From Sphingomonadales bacterium Ga0077531 (lineage in GTDB: Bacteria > Pseudomonadota > Alphaproteobacteria > Sphingomonadales > Sphingomonadaceae), in assembly GCA_001464915.1 (NCBI GenBank), contig LNED01000041.1:38800-102799 (forward strand): 64,000 nt of DNA, read 5' to 3'. This document shows positions 40,726 to 48,321 of the stretch, in pieces. Made by a program: the position numbers and the translations under genes. The first letter of the stretch is position 1, and the number at the start of each line of letters is the position of its first letter. The notes below the pieces were generated by a model. It was not told the DNA's origin. It was given only the letters and a program-made list of their open reading frames with translations, and made no database searches.

Positions 40726-40950
40726 TCACCCCTTGTACTTCCGCTCCGTGCTAGGCGGGAATTTCGCGTGAAGCGCCTTGGCGCGAGTGGGCCGGTCGGT
40801 CAGCTCGCCGCCGCAATTGGGGCAACGGTCATCGAGGTCTTCGGCGCATTCGGCGCAGTACGTGCATTCGAACGAGCAGATGAACGCACCGGGCGCTTCG
40901 GCAGGCAGGCCGACGCCGCAGGTTTCGCAATCGGGGCGCATTTCTAGCAT
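40726..40950 (-). CDS. DUF1272 domain-containing small zinc-ribbon protein
   Basis: 74 aa. Eight cysteines in the DUF1272 pattern: MRPDCETCG, ICSFECTYCAECAEDL and RCPNCGGEL, which should bind two zinc ions. The C-terminal tail is basic. Function of the family unknown. It lies 11 bases downstream of glmM in the same direction, so probably co-transcribed. Confidence 0.88.
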   Translation of the reverse strand: MLEMRPDCETCGVGLPAEAPGAFICSFECTYCAECAEDLDDRCPNCGGELTDRPTRAKALHAKFPPSTERKYKG

Positions 40951-40961
40951 CGGGGGACCTC

Positions 40962-42299
40962 CTAAACCGCCGCCCGCACCGCTTCGCAGATGGCGTCGAC
41001 CACCTGTTCGACCTGTGCCTGATCATCACCTTCGGCCATCACCCGGATCACCGGTTCGGTGCCCGATGGCCGAATCACGAGGCGGCCTTTGCCTGCCAGT
41101 GCAGCCTCAGCCTCGGCGATCACGGCTTGCACGTTTGCGTTCTCCAACGGTTTGCCGCCTTCGTAGCGCACGTTCTTGAGCAGTTGCGGCACGGGTTCGA
41201 ACACGTGAAGCAACTCGCTGGCCTTTTTGCCCGATCGCACCAGGCTCGCCAGCACCCGCAGTGCGGCGACCGTGCCATCGCCGGTGGTGGCGTGGTCGAG
41301 CAGGATCATGTGGCCGGATTGTTCGCCGCCGATGTTATACCCGCCGGCCTTCATCGCTTCGAGCACGTAGCGGTCGCCGACCTTGGCGCGTTCCAGCGTC
41401 AGGCCCAGCCCCGCAAGATAACGTTCGAGGCCGAGATTGCTCATCACCGTCGCCACGATCCCGCCGCCGCGCAGCATCCCTTTTTCGTGCATGCGGGTGG
41501 CAATCAGCGCCATGATCTGATCGCCATCGACCGCGCGGCCGGTCTCATCCACCACGATCAGCCGGTCAGCATCGCCATCCAATGCAATGCCGATGTCCGC
41601 GCCTTCTTCGACCACCTTGGCTTGCAAGGCGGCAATCGCAGTCGATCCGACGCCGTCGTTGATGTTGATGCCGTTGGGGGTAACGCCGAGCGCCACGACT
41701 TCCGCGCCCAATTCCCAGATCGCCGAGGGCGCGACCTGATAGGCCGCACCATTGGCGCAATCGACCACGACCTTGAGGCCATCAAAGCGAATCTCGGCGG
41801 CGACTGATTGTTTGACCGCGTGGATATATCGGCCGCGCGCATCCTCGATCCGGCGCGCCCGGCCGATGCGTTCGGCGGGCGCGAGCGGAATGTCGGTTTC
41901 CATCAGCCGCTCGATTTCGCCCTCGGCCTCGTCGGACAGTTTGAAACCGTCGGGGCCGAACAGCTTGATCCCGTTATCGGCAAACAGGTTGTGGCTGGCG
42001 GAGATCATCACGCCAAGGTCTGCGCGCATTTCGCGGGTAAGCAGCGCGATGGCAGGCGTGGGCAGCGGCCCGGTCATGATCACATCGATCCCGACGCTGG
42101 TGAACCCGGCGACGAGCGCGCTTTCCATCATGTAGCCTGACAGGCGCGTGTCCTTGCCGATCACCACCCGGTGGCGGTGCCCGCCGCGCACGAAATGGCG
42201 TCCCGCTGCCTGCCCGACCTTCATCGCAGTGGCCGCGGTCATCACGCCGGCATTGGTGCGGCCTCTGATCCCGTCGGTCCCGAACAGCTTGCGTGTCAT
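40962..42299 (-). CDS. glmM: Phosphoglucosamine mutase
   Basis: 445 aa. Converts glucosamine-6-P to glucosamine-1-P for UDP-GlcNAc, peptidoglycan and LPS. Begins [16 protein letters not shown]; the phosphoserine loop is [20 protein letters not shown], the metal loop is [15 protein letters not shown], the sugar loop [10 protein letters not shown] and the phosphate loop [15 protein letters not shown]. Start at 42299 by family; in-frame sequence continues upstream for 196 codons without homology and overlaps the divergent symporter gene. Confidence 0.97.
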   Translation of the reverse strand: MTRKLFGTDGIRGRTNAGVMTAATAMKVGQAAGRHFVRGGHRHRVVIGKDTRLSGYMMESALVAGFTSVGIDVIMTGPLPTPAIALLTREMRADLGVMISASHNLFADNGIKLFGPDGFKLSDEAEGEIERLMETDIPLAPAERIGRARRIEDARGRYIHAVKQSVAAEIRFDGLKVVVDCANGAAYQVAPSAIWELGAEVVALGVTPNGININDGVGSTAIAALQAKVVEEGADIGIALDGDADRLIVVDETGRAVDGDQIMALIATRMHEKGMLRGGGIVATVMSNLGLERYLAGLGLTLERAKVGDRYVLEAMKAGGYNIGGEQSGHMILLDHATTGDGTVAALRVLASLVRSGKKASELLHVFEPVPQLLKNVRYEGGKPLENANVQAVIAEAEAALAGKGRLVIRPSGTEPVIRVMAEGDDQAQVEQVVDAICEAVRAAV

Positions 42300-42387
42300 C
42301 AATTCCCCATCCGCATGATTGTGTCGCGCTTCTGGCGCGGTTATCGCGCAAAGGGAAGGGCGGGGCGCCCACTTAAAGGACTCGAAA

Positions 42388-43689
42388 TTGCTGGAAAGTG
42401 ATAACGCCGGAGAATCCGGGCAGGGCAAATTTGCGCTGGTATCGATCCGTTTGCCGGTGGCGCTGACTTTTGCCGCGCTGATCGGCGGGCTTTTGGCAGG
42501 GATTGCGGGCGCAGCATGGGGCGCGCCGCAATGGGTGTCCGATGTCGCATCGCTGATCGGCGGGCTGTGGTTGCGCGCCTTGCAGATGACGATCATTCCG
42601 CTGGTGGCGGCGCTGCTGGTGCTGGGGCTGGTGCAGATGATCATGGCCGCGCGGGTCGGCACGGCGGCGCGGCGGATGCTGGCGGTGATGATCGCGGTGC
42701 AGCTGGCAGGCGGAGCCTTCGCCTCGATCGCCATGCCCGCGCTGCTGCGCGCGTTTCCGGTGCCGCAGGGCGCAAGCGCGTTTCTGGCCGATAGCCCGCA
42801 GGATGTGGGCGAAGTGCCGAAAGTGCTCGACTTCATGGCCTCGCTCGTCTCGCCCAATATCATCGCGGCGGCGGCGGAAACCGCCATGCTGCCGCTGACG
42901 CTGTTCTTCGTGATGTTTGCAGTGGCGATTACCCGCCTGCCGGCTGATCAGAGCGACCGGCTGCTCGGGTTCTTCCACGCGCTCGGCAATGTCATGCTGC
43001 TGATCATCGGCTGGGTGCTGGCGGTTGCTCCCATCGGGGTGTTCGCGCTGGCGTTTGGTGTCGGGGTGCAGAGCGGAGGGGGCGCGTTTGCGGCGCTGGG
43101 GCATTATGTGCTGACCGTGACCGCAATGGGCACCTTCGTCCTGGTGCTCGCCTATGCCATCGCCGCCGCGCTGGGGCGAACGGGGCTGCTGCGTTTCACC
43201 AAAGCGGTGCTGCCCGCGCAGGCCGTGGCGCTGTCCACGCAAAGCTCGCTCGCCAGCCTGCCTGCGATGCTTGATAGCGCCATGCGGCTCAAACTCAGGG
43301 CGTCTACCGCGGAGTTCGTGCTGCCGTTGGCCGTGGTGATTTTCCGGGCGACCAGCGCGGCGATGAACTTGGCTGTGGTCTATTACATCGCCGCGCTGGC
43401 CGGGCTCGAGGTATCGCCTGCCATCGCCATCGCAGGCGTCCTGATCGCCAGTGTCATCAGCCTTAGCGCCGTCAGCTTGCCCGGATCGATCAGCTTTGTC
43501 GTGTCGATTGGTCCAATTGCGCTGGCGATGGGCGTGCCGGTTGAGCCGCTCGCGCTGCTGGTCGCGGTCGAAATGCTGCCCGATCTGATGCGCACGCTTG
43601 GCAATGTCACGATGAACGTCGCGGTCACCAGCGCGGTTGACCGTGCAACCCAACCCGCTGAGGCTTCACCTGAGACAGTTGCGACTTGA
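42388..43689 (+). CDS. Dicarboxylate/amino acid:cation symporter (DAACS family)
   Basis: 433 aa with eight or more membrane helices and re-entrant segments: [41 protein letters not shown] (family signature region), [21 protein letters not shown] and [18 protein letters not shown] (the serine-rich re-entrant loop). Probably imports glutamate/aspartate or C4-dicarboxylates with H+ or Na+. A TTG start at 42388 is supported by AAAGGA eight bases upstream; no nearby ATG fits. Divergent from glmM. Confidence 0.88.
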   Translation: MLESDNAGESGQGKFALVSIRLPVALTFAALIGGLLAGIAGAAWGAPQWVSDVASLIGGLWLRALQMTIIPLVAALLVLGLVQMIMAARVGTAARRMLAVMIAVQLAGGAFASIAMPALLRAFPVPQGASAFLADSPQDVGEVPKVLDFMASLVSPNIIAAAAETAMLPLTLFFVMFAVAITRLPADQSDRLLGFFHALGNVMLLIIGWVLAVAPIGVFALAFGVGVQSGGGAFAALGHYVLTVTAMGTFVLVLAYAIAAALGRTGLLRFTKAVLPAQAVALSTQSSLASLPAMLDSAMRLKLRASTAEFVLPLAVVIFRATSAAMNLAVVYYIAALAGLEVSPAIAIAGVLIASVISLSAVSLPGSISFVVSIGPIALAMGVPVEPLALLVAVEMLPDLMRTLGNVTMNVAVTSAVDRATQPAEASPETVAT

Positions 43690-43761
43690 AGCTGCAACCC
43701 TTCGCCCTCATCTGCGTTCTTGCTATATCACTGGTTTCAACACCCCAACCCCGGAGCAATC

Positions 43762-44370
43762 ATGGCCTTCGCACTTTCCCCGCTGCCCTATCCCGACACC
43801 GCGCTGGAGCCTGCCGTTTCGGCTGAGACGCTGTCGTTTCACTATGGCAAGCATCACCAGACCTATCTCGACAAGATGAACGCCGCGATTGACGGCACCC
43901 CGCACGCCGACAAGTCGCTGGAAGAAATCGTCGCCGCATCGCGCGGCAGCGACAAGGGCCTGTTCAACAACTCGGCGCAGACCTGGAACCACGCGTTCTA
44001 CTGGAACTCGATGGCACCTGCGACCACCGCGCCTTCGGATGACCTCGTTGCCAAGATCAACGACGCTTTCGGTTCGGTCGACGAGTTGAAGCAGAAGCTC
44101 AAGGATCGCGGCGTTGGCCACTTCGCCAGCGGCTGGGTGTGGCTGGCCGAAAAGGGCGGCAAGCTCAGCATCGAAGAAACCCACGATGCCGACACACTGG
44201 CTGACAGCGATTTCAACCCGCTGATGGTGCTCGACGTGTGGGAGCACGCCTATTACCTCGATCACCAGAACAAGCGTCCGGCCTATCTGGATGCCGTGGT
44301 TGAGAACAAGCTCAACTGGGCCTTCGCCAGCGAAAACCTCGCGCGCGGTACGGTCTGGACTTACGCTTAA
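43762..44370 (+). CDS. sodB: Superoxide dismutase, Fe type
   Basis: 202 aa. Disproportionates superoxide in the cytoplasm. Metal ligands are visible: histidine in LSFHYGKHHQTYLDKM, histidine in NNSAQTWNHAFYW, and aspartate and histidine in LDVWEHAYYLDHQNKRPAYL. The glutamine in SAQTWNH is the position that marks the iron type. Start at 43762 (MAFALSPLPYPDTALEP), with CCGGAGC as SD. Followed by a strong terminator. Confidence 0.96.
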   Translation: MAFALSPLPYPDTALEPAVSAETLSFHYGKHHQTYLDKMNAAIDGTPHADKSLEEIVAASRGSDKGLFNNSAQTWNHAFYWNSMAPATTAPSDDLVAKINDAFGSVDELKQKLKDRGVGHFASGWVWLAEKGGKLSIEETHDADTLADSDFNPLMVLDVWEHAYYLDHQNKRPAYLDAVVENKLNWAFASENLARGTVWTYA

Positions 44371-44393
44371 GTTTCTGATGCTTGCAGACTGAC

Positions 44394-44430
44394 GGAAGGC
44401 CCGCCCGCAGCAATGCGGCGGGCCTTCTGC
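44394..44430 (+). terminator. Intrinsic terminator after sodB
   Basis: GAAGGCCCGCC pairs with GGCGGGCCTTC (stem also includes GCA/TGC) around a CAA loop, followed by TGCTT. It is located between sodB and the 3' end of ecfG, so it may serve both. Confidence 0.75.
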
Positions 44431-45090
44431 TTATGGGCGCGAGCTAACCCCATTGCCCGCAGCGACCATGTCCAGTTCTTCCAGAATCGCGCTGTGGGCG
44501 ATGTCATCATCGGTAGACCGTTGCGGGATATTGCCGCTGGCGAGCATTTCGCTGAGCGCGGCACGCGCGCGGCCTACGCGACTTTTGATCGTGCCGACAG
44601 CGCAGCCGCAGATTTGCGCGGCTTCCTCGTAGGAAAACCCGCCTGCGCCGACCAACAACAACGCTTCGCGCCGTTCGGCAGGCAGGGTCAGCAGCGCGCG
44701 GTGCAGGTCTGACAGGTGAATCGGTTCTTCCTGCCCGGCGGGAGCGGTCAGGATGCGTTCGGCCACGCCCTCGTCATACTCGCCGCGAAACCGGTTGCGG
44801 CGCATGTCGGTGAGATAGGCGTTGCGCAGAATCACGAAGGTCCACGCGCGCATCGATGTGCCGGGTTCGAACCGATCTTGCGCAGCCCATGCCTTGAGCA
44901 GGGTTTCCTGCACCAGATCATCGGCCATGTCGGGCCTGCCGCACAACCCGCGGGCAAAGGCGCGCAGGTGGGGGACTACGCCGGTCAATTGGCGCTTGAA
45001 ATCGGCCTTGTCGCTGGCCGTGAGGCGATCACCGGGACTGCCTGCTTCCCTGCCCGTCTCTCCGGCCGCCGCCCTGTCCGCCTCACTCAT
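44431..45090 (-). CDS. ecfG: ECF sigma factor EcfG, general stress response
   Basis: 219 aa. Region 2 (LRAFARGLCGRPDMADDLVQETLLKAWAAQDRF and MRAWTFVILRNAYLTDMRRNRF) and region 4 (LTLPAERREALLLVGAGGFSYEEAAQICGCAVGTIKSRVGRAR) are both complete. Its place directly after nepR, with an ATGA overlap, identifies it as the EcfG group: held by NepR and released when phosphorylated PhyR binds NepR. It should read promoters of the type GGAAC-N16-CGTT, several of which lie in this locus. Confidence 0.93.
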   Translation of the reverse strand: MSEADRAAAGETGREAGSPGDRLTASDKADFKRQLTGVVPHLRAFARGLCGRPDMADDLVQETLLKAWAAQDRFEPGTSMRAWTFVILRNAYLTDMRRNRFRGEYDEGVAERILTAPAGQEEPIHLSDLHRALLTLPAERREALLLVGAGGFSYEEAAQICGCAVGTIKSRVGRARAALSEMLASGNIPQRSTDDDIAHSAILEELDMVAAGNGVSSRP

Positions 45091-45317
45091 CGGCGGGCGC
45101 CCCGGCCATCTGGGGACGGGGGGCCATTATCATTGCTGCTGAGCGCGGGATCGCTACCGTCGAGGCGGTCGAGCAGATCCTTGAAGCTATCGGGCAGGTC
45201 TTCTTCGACCACCGAATCGTAAAGCTGTTTCAGCCCATCGGCCCATTCGGGCGCGCGCCGTGCCGAGGCATTGCCCCGCTCTCCGCCGCTACCGTCTTGT
45301 TTCTGGTTCGAGGCCAT
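45087..45317 (-). CDS. nepR: Anti-sigma factor NepR
   Basis: 76 aa. The NepR core is LKQLYDSVVEEDLPDSFKDLLDRLDG, two helices that bind EcfG or, on stress, PhyR; flanks are disordered. Start at ATG 45317 (MASNQKQDGS); an upstream in-frame TTG at 45332 would add five residues. It precedes ecfG with overlapping stop/start, the standard order in alphaproteobacteria. A consensus EcfG promoter lies upstream at 45441-45466, so the pair is probably autoregulated. Confidence 0.92.
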   Translation of the reverse strand: MASNQKQDGSGGERGNASARRAPEWADGLKQLYDSVVEEDLPDSFKDLLDRLDGSDPALSSNDNGPPSPDGRGARR

Positions 45318-45439
45318 AATGCTCTCGGTCAATCCTGATCCCAGTGTCCCGATCCCACTGTGGGATCAATCGCGCCATTAGGCAATCGCACCGCAACGTT
45401 CCGGCCGATACCCAAGCACGTGCGAGTTTGGACGAAGTG

Positions 45440-45466
45440 GGAACGATGCGCTACCAGTTTGGTTCC
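45440..45466. promoter_or_regulatory. Back-to-back EcfG-type promoters
   Basis: On the minus strand GGAAC (45466-45462), 16 bases, then CGTT (45445-45442): an exact EcfG consensus facing nepR-ecfG. On the plus strand GGAAC (45440-45444), 16 bases, then GGTT (45461-45464): one mismatch, facing the histidine kinase. The two share the same 27 bases, ending GGAAC...GTTCC. Consensus is from known EcfG regulons; activity is inferred. Confidence 0.7.
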
Positions 45467-45508
45467 GCCCTTGGCCACACCGGTTCCCGGTTCGTGCCGT
45501 CGGGCACA

Positions 45509-47251
45509 ATGCACGCAGGATCATTGACCATCAATAGCGACGCTCTGAGACCGGTTGCCGAAGCAGTGGGCGCTCCGCCGCCATCGGGGCGAGCGCGGCG
45601 TTGGCTGGTGCTCTATCCGCGCGCGATCCCGCTGGCGATCTTCCTTGCAATCGCGGCAATCACCGCGCTCAGCGTGTTTGCCATCGAAAGCAACGCCCGC
45701 GCCCGTGAACGCGCGCAGATGCGCGAATATGCGCAAGGGGTGGCCTCCGCGCTCGACCGGACCAGCAGTGGCTTTTCGTCCTACCTGCGCGCCGGGGCCG
45801 CGCTGTTTTCCAGCGTTGAGGAAGTGGAGCCGGGCACCTTCGACAGTTTCGTGCGCGCGCTCAAACTCAATGCCGAAGTGTCGGGTGCCGAAGGGATAGG
45901 CTGGATTCCGGTGATCGAAGCGCGCGATTTGCCCGCTTTCATGGCGCAGACCCGCGCGCGCCAGCCAGGCTTTCCCGACATCTACCCGCGCCCGGCGGCC
46001 AACACCGGCCGGATCGCTCCGGTGACGATGTTCGCGCCCGCGGCACCGCATAATCGCCGTGCGCTGGGGTATGATATGTATTCCGACCCCGCCCGCGCCG
46101 CCGCGATGGCCGAAGCGGAACTACGGCTTGGCCCGGCGGCATCGGGCCGGATCGTGCTGACCCAGGAAACCAGCGGCACCGCGCCTGCCTTTGCCATCTA
46201 CATGCCGGTGTTCCGCATCGGCGCGGGCGACGATCGCAACCTGACCGGTTTCGTCTATGCCCCGTTCCGCGCGCGCGAGTTTCTCGACGCTGCGATCGAC
46301 CGCGAGGCGCCGAGCGCGTTCGGTGTGCGATTGTATGATGGCGAGGCTAGCACCGGCCACCTGCTCGTCGCCCATTCGATCGGCGATGCAGCCAGCGAAA
46401 CGGTGCAGCAAGAGGTCACGATTGCCGACCGCAAGCTGTTGCTTGTGATTGAATCCGCCAATGCGCAGGTGCTCAGCCCGCTTTCGATGGTGACGTTGAG
46501 TTTCGGTTTGGCATTGGCAAGCCTGCTGATGTTGCTGGCCCGGCTGCTGACCCAGCAAGCCTACGAAGATCAGGCGCGGCTGGCGTTTTTCGAAGAGCAG
46601 CATTCGATCCGCAATTCATTGACCCGCGAACTCAACCACCGGGTGAAGAACACACTGGCCAACGTGCTGTCGATCCTGTCGCTGACCCGGCGGCGGACGA
46701 GCAACCTTGATGATTTCGCCGATAGTCTTGAGGGGCGCATCCGCGCGCTTTCGGCAACGCATGACCTGCTGACGGTCACTGACTGGGGCACGACCCCGAT
46801 CCGCGCGGTGATCGAGGCGGAATTGCAGCATTTCCGATCGGTACACGATGATGCGATTGTGCTTGATGGGCCGGATCTGGAGCTTGCACCCAATGATGCG
46901 CTGTCGTTTGGGCTGGCAGTGCATGAATTGGCCACCAATGCCGCCAAGTACGGCGCGCTTAGCGTGGCGGGCGGGCAGGTAACGATCCGCTGGCGGCGCA
47001 GCGATGATCTGGGGGGCGAGGCGGTGTGGGCCGATGTCGAATGGCAGGAAACCGGCGGGCCTCCGGTGCCGACCGAGCGTCACCGCGGGTTCGGCACCGA
47101 ATTGATCGAGAAAATCGTCGCGCACGAACTGCGCCAGCCGGTCGCGCTCGAATTCAATCCCGGCGGCGTGCGCTGCGTACTGCGCGTGCCGATCCGTAGG
47201 CCCGCCGATTTCCGCATCCGCGCAGACGAGGGGCGAGCGCGCAAAGCCTAA
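45509..47251 (+). CDS. CHASE-domain sensor histidine kinase, HRxxN (HisKA_2/HWE) type
   Basis: 580 aa inner-membrane kinase. One helix near residue 45 (AIPLAIFLAIAAITALSVFAI), a periplasmic CHASE domain (about 70-300, containing GIGWIPVIEARDLPAF and IYMPVFRIG), a second helix (about 325-345), then the dimerisation helix with ELNHRVKNTLANVLSILSLTRRR (phospho-acceptor H in HRVKN) and an ATPase with VHELATNAAKYGALS and GFGTELIEK. HRxxN kinases phosphorylate PhyR in sphingomonads (family knowledge). The ATG at 45509 is chosen because an upstream ATG at 45446 falls within the promoter. Convergent with phyR, 4 bases apart. Confidence 0.88.
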   Translation: MHAGSLTINSDALRPVAEAVGAPPPSGRARRWLVLYPRAIPLAIFLAIAAITALSVFAIESNARARERAQMREYAQGVASALDRTSSGFSSYLRAGAALFSSVEEVEPGTFDSFVRALKLNAEVSGAEGIGWIPVIEARDLPAFMAQTRARQPGFPDIYPRPAANTGRIAPVTMFAPAAPHNRRALGYDMYSDPARAAAMAEAELRLGPAASGRIVLTQETSGTAPAFAIYMPVFRIGAGDDRNLTGFVYAPFRAREFLDAAIDREAPSAFGVRLYDGEASTGHLLVAHSIGDAASETVQQEVTIADRKLLLVIESANAQVLSPLSMVTLSFGLALASLLMLLARLLTQQAYEDQARLAFFEEQHSIRNSLTRELNHRVKNTLANVLSILSLTRRRTSNLDDFADSLEGRIRALSATHDLLTVTDWGTTPIRAVIEAELQHFRSVHDDAIVLDGPDLELAPNDALSFGLAVHELATNAAKYGALSVAGGQVTIRWRRSDDLGGEAVWADVEWQETGGPPVPTERHRGFGTELIEKIVAHELRQPVALEFNPGGVRCVLRVPIRRPADFRIRADEGRARKA

Positions 47252-47255
47252 ATGG

Positions 47256-48047
47256 TCAGCCCAAGGGCCGAGTGGAACCGAAGAACAGCGCTTGGCTGAT
47301 CGCGGCGCGCACGGTGGCTTCCTGAAACGGTTTGGTGACCAGATAGGTCGGCTCGGGCCGGTCGCCGGTCAGCAGGCGTTCGGGGTAGGCGGTGATGAAG
47401 ATCACCGGCATCGATCCGGCGGCCAGAATATCGTCGACCGCATCAAGCCCCGATGAACCATCTGCCAGCTGGATGTCGGCGAGCACCAGTCCGGGCCGCG
47501 TATCAGCCACCGCCGCGCGCGCCTGCGTGCGGGTCGCCGCAGTGCCGCAGACGGTATGGCCAAGGCCCGACACGAGGTCTTCGAGCTGCATCGCGATCAG
47601 TGGCTCATCTTCAATAATCAGCACCGAGGTCGTCTGTTCGCGGTCGATATCGGCAACGGCTTCGGCGACGAGGCGTTCAATCTCGGCAGGGTCGCGTTCC
47701 AGAATCGCGGCAGCCTCTGCCGTGGTGAAATCTTCCAGCGTGGTGAGCAGCAGCGCCTGACGCGCGGGCGGAGTGATCGCGCCCAATCGTGCCTGGGCGC
47801 CAGCTTCGTCTTCGCTGGTGGTGTTGCCGCCTGTGGTCAGGCCCGCCGCGTTCGCCCACACCTTGCTGAAGGCACGATACAGCGGCACCCGCCCACCTTC
47901 GAGCGTGGCCTTGAGCGCATCATCCGCCAGCACCGCTTCGAGCATGGTGCGCACCAATACATCCCCGCTCGCCTGCGATCCGGTTAGCGCGCGGGCATAG
48001 CGACGCAGAAATGGCAGGTTGGCTGCGATCTGGCTTCCAAGTGACAT
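47256..48047 (-). CDS. phyR: Response regulator PhyR, anti-anti-sigma factor
   Basis: 263 aa. The N-terminal sigma-like domain (about 1-130, MSLGSQIAANLPFLRRYARALTG ... AAAILERDPAEIERLVAEAV) mimics EcfG; the C-terminal receiver domain has SVLIIEDEPLIA, the phospho-acceptor aspartate in GLVLADIQLADG, and the lysine in YLVTKPF. Phosphorylation exposes the sigma-like domain to bind NepR and free EcfG. Start at 48047 by family, with TTGGAG as SD; an upstream in-frame extension to 48128 is not conserved. Confidence 0.95.
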   Translation of the reverse strand: MSLGSQIAANLPFLRRYARALTGSQASGDVLVRTMLEAVLADDALKATLEGGRVPLYRAFSKVWANAAGLTTGGNTTSEDEAGAQARLGAITPPARQALLLTTLEDFTTAEAAAILERDPAEIERLVAEAVADIDREQTTSVLIIEDEPLIAMQLEDLVSGLGHTVCGTAATRTQARAAVADTRPGLVLADIQLADGSSGLDAVDDILAAGSMPVIFITAYPERLLTGDRPEPTYLVTKPFQEATVRAAISQALFFGSTRPLG

Positions 48048-48076
48048 GACGACTCCAATAAATGTTCGCAATGGTA

Positions 48077-48101
48077 AGCGATCCGGTGCCATAGCGGTTC
48101 C
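48077..48101 (-). promoter_or_regulatory. EcfG-type promoter of phyR
   Basis: GGAAC at 48101-48097, 16-base spacer, CGCT at 48080-48077: one mismatch to GGAAC-N16-CGTT. It would give a leader of about 25 bases before the phyR ATG. Confidence 0.5.
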
Positions 48102-48193
48102 GTACCGCGCCGTCGCGCTGATCTGCAATTTGCGATTTTAAATCATTAAAAACAGTCAGATATAAGAAAAGCAAAAATTTTTTACAGGCCTTG

Positions 48194-48218
48194 GGAACCG
48201 GTTTTTCATCCGCGCATT
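48194..48218 (+). promoter_or_regulatory. EcfG-type promoter of candidate sRNA
   Basis: GGAAC at 48194-48198, 16-base spacer, CATT at 48215-48218: one mismatch to GGAAC-N16-CGTT. No protein gene lies downstream on this strand before a strong terminator. Confidence 0.5.
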
Positions 48219-48224
48219 TTGTCT

Positions 48225-48315
48225 TTGTCACCGCCGAGACCCCCCTCCCGTCCAAGCGGTGGTGACGCGATCCCGAAAGGCCTCTGCTCGCCCGAGCAGA
48301 GGCCTTTTTTGGTTA
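48225..48315 (+). ncRNA. Candidate stress-induced small RNA with C-rich loop (GsrN-like)
   Basis: About 90 nt between phyR and the 3' end of the next minus-strand gene. A first hairpin has stem CACCGC (48229-48234) / GCGGTG (48256-48261) and a 21-nt loop holding CCCCCCTCCC (48240-48249). A second, AGGCCTCTGCTCG / CGAGCAGAGGCCT (48278-48303), is followed by a T-run, a textbook Rho-independent terminator facing the plus strand. The 5' end is placed from the EcfG-type promoter just upstream. As I recall, Caulobacter GsrN is a sigma-T-dependent sRNA with an exposed C-rich loop that pairs with katG mRNA; identity here is inference. The terminator alone could instead serve the minus-strand gene. 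Confidence 0.5.
48276..48315 (+). terminator. Strong intrinsic terminator
   Basis: A 13-bp perfect stem with CCC loop followed by T6 (48305-48310) on the plus strand. On the minus strand only TTT follows, so it is stronger for the candidate sRNA than for the convergent protein gene that stops at 48322. Confidence 0.85.
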
Positions 48316-48321
48316 CGGCGC

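Noticed and set aside
40962..42887. 641-codon version of glmM
   Set aside because: GlmM begins at 42299 by family; the extra 196 codons overlap the divergent symporter and have no homology.
42373..43653. 426-codon minus-strand frame opposite the symporter
   Set aside because: Arg/His/Gln-rich shadow of a membrane protein gene.
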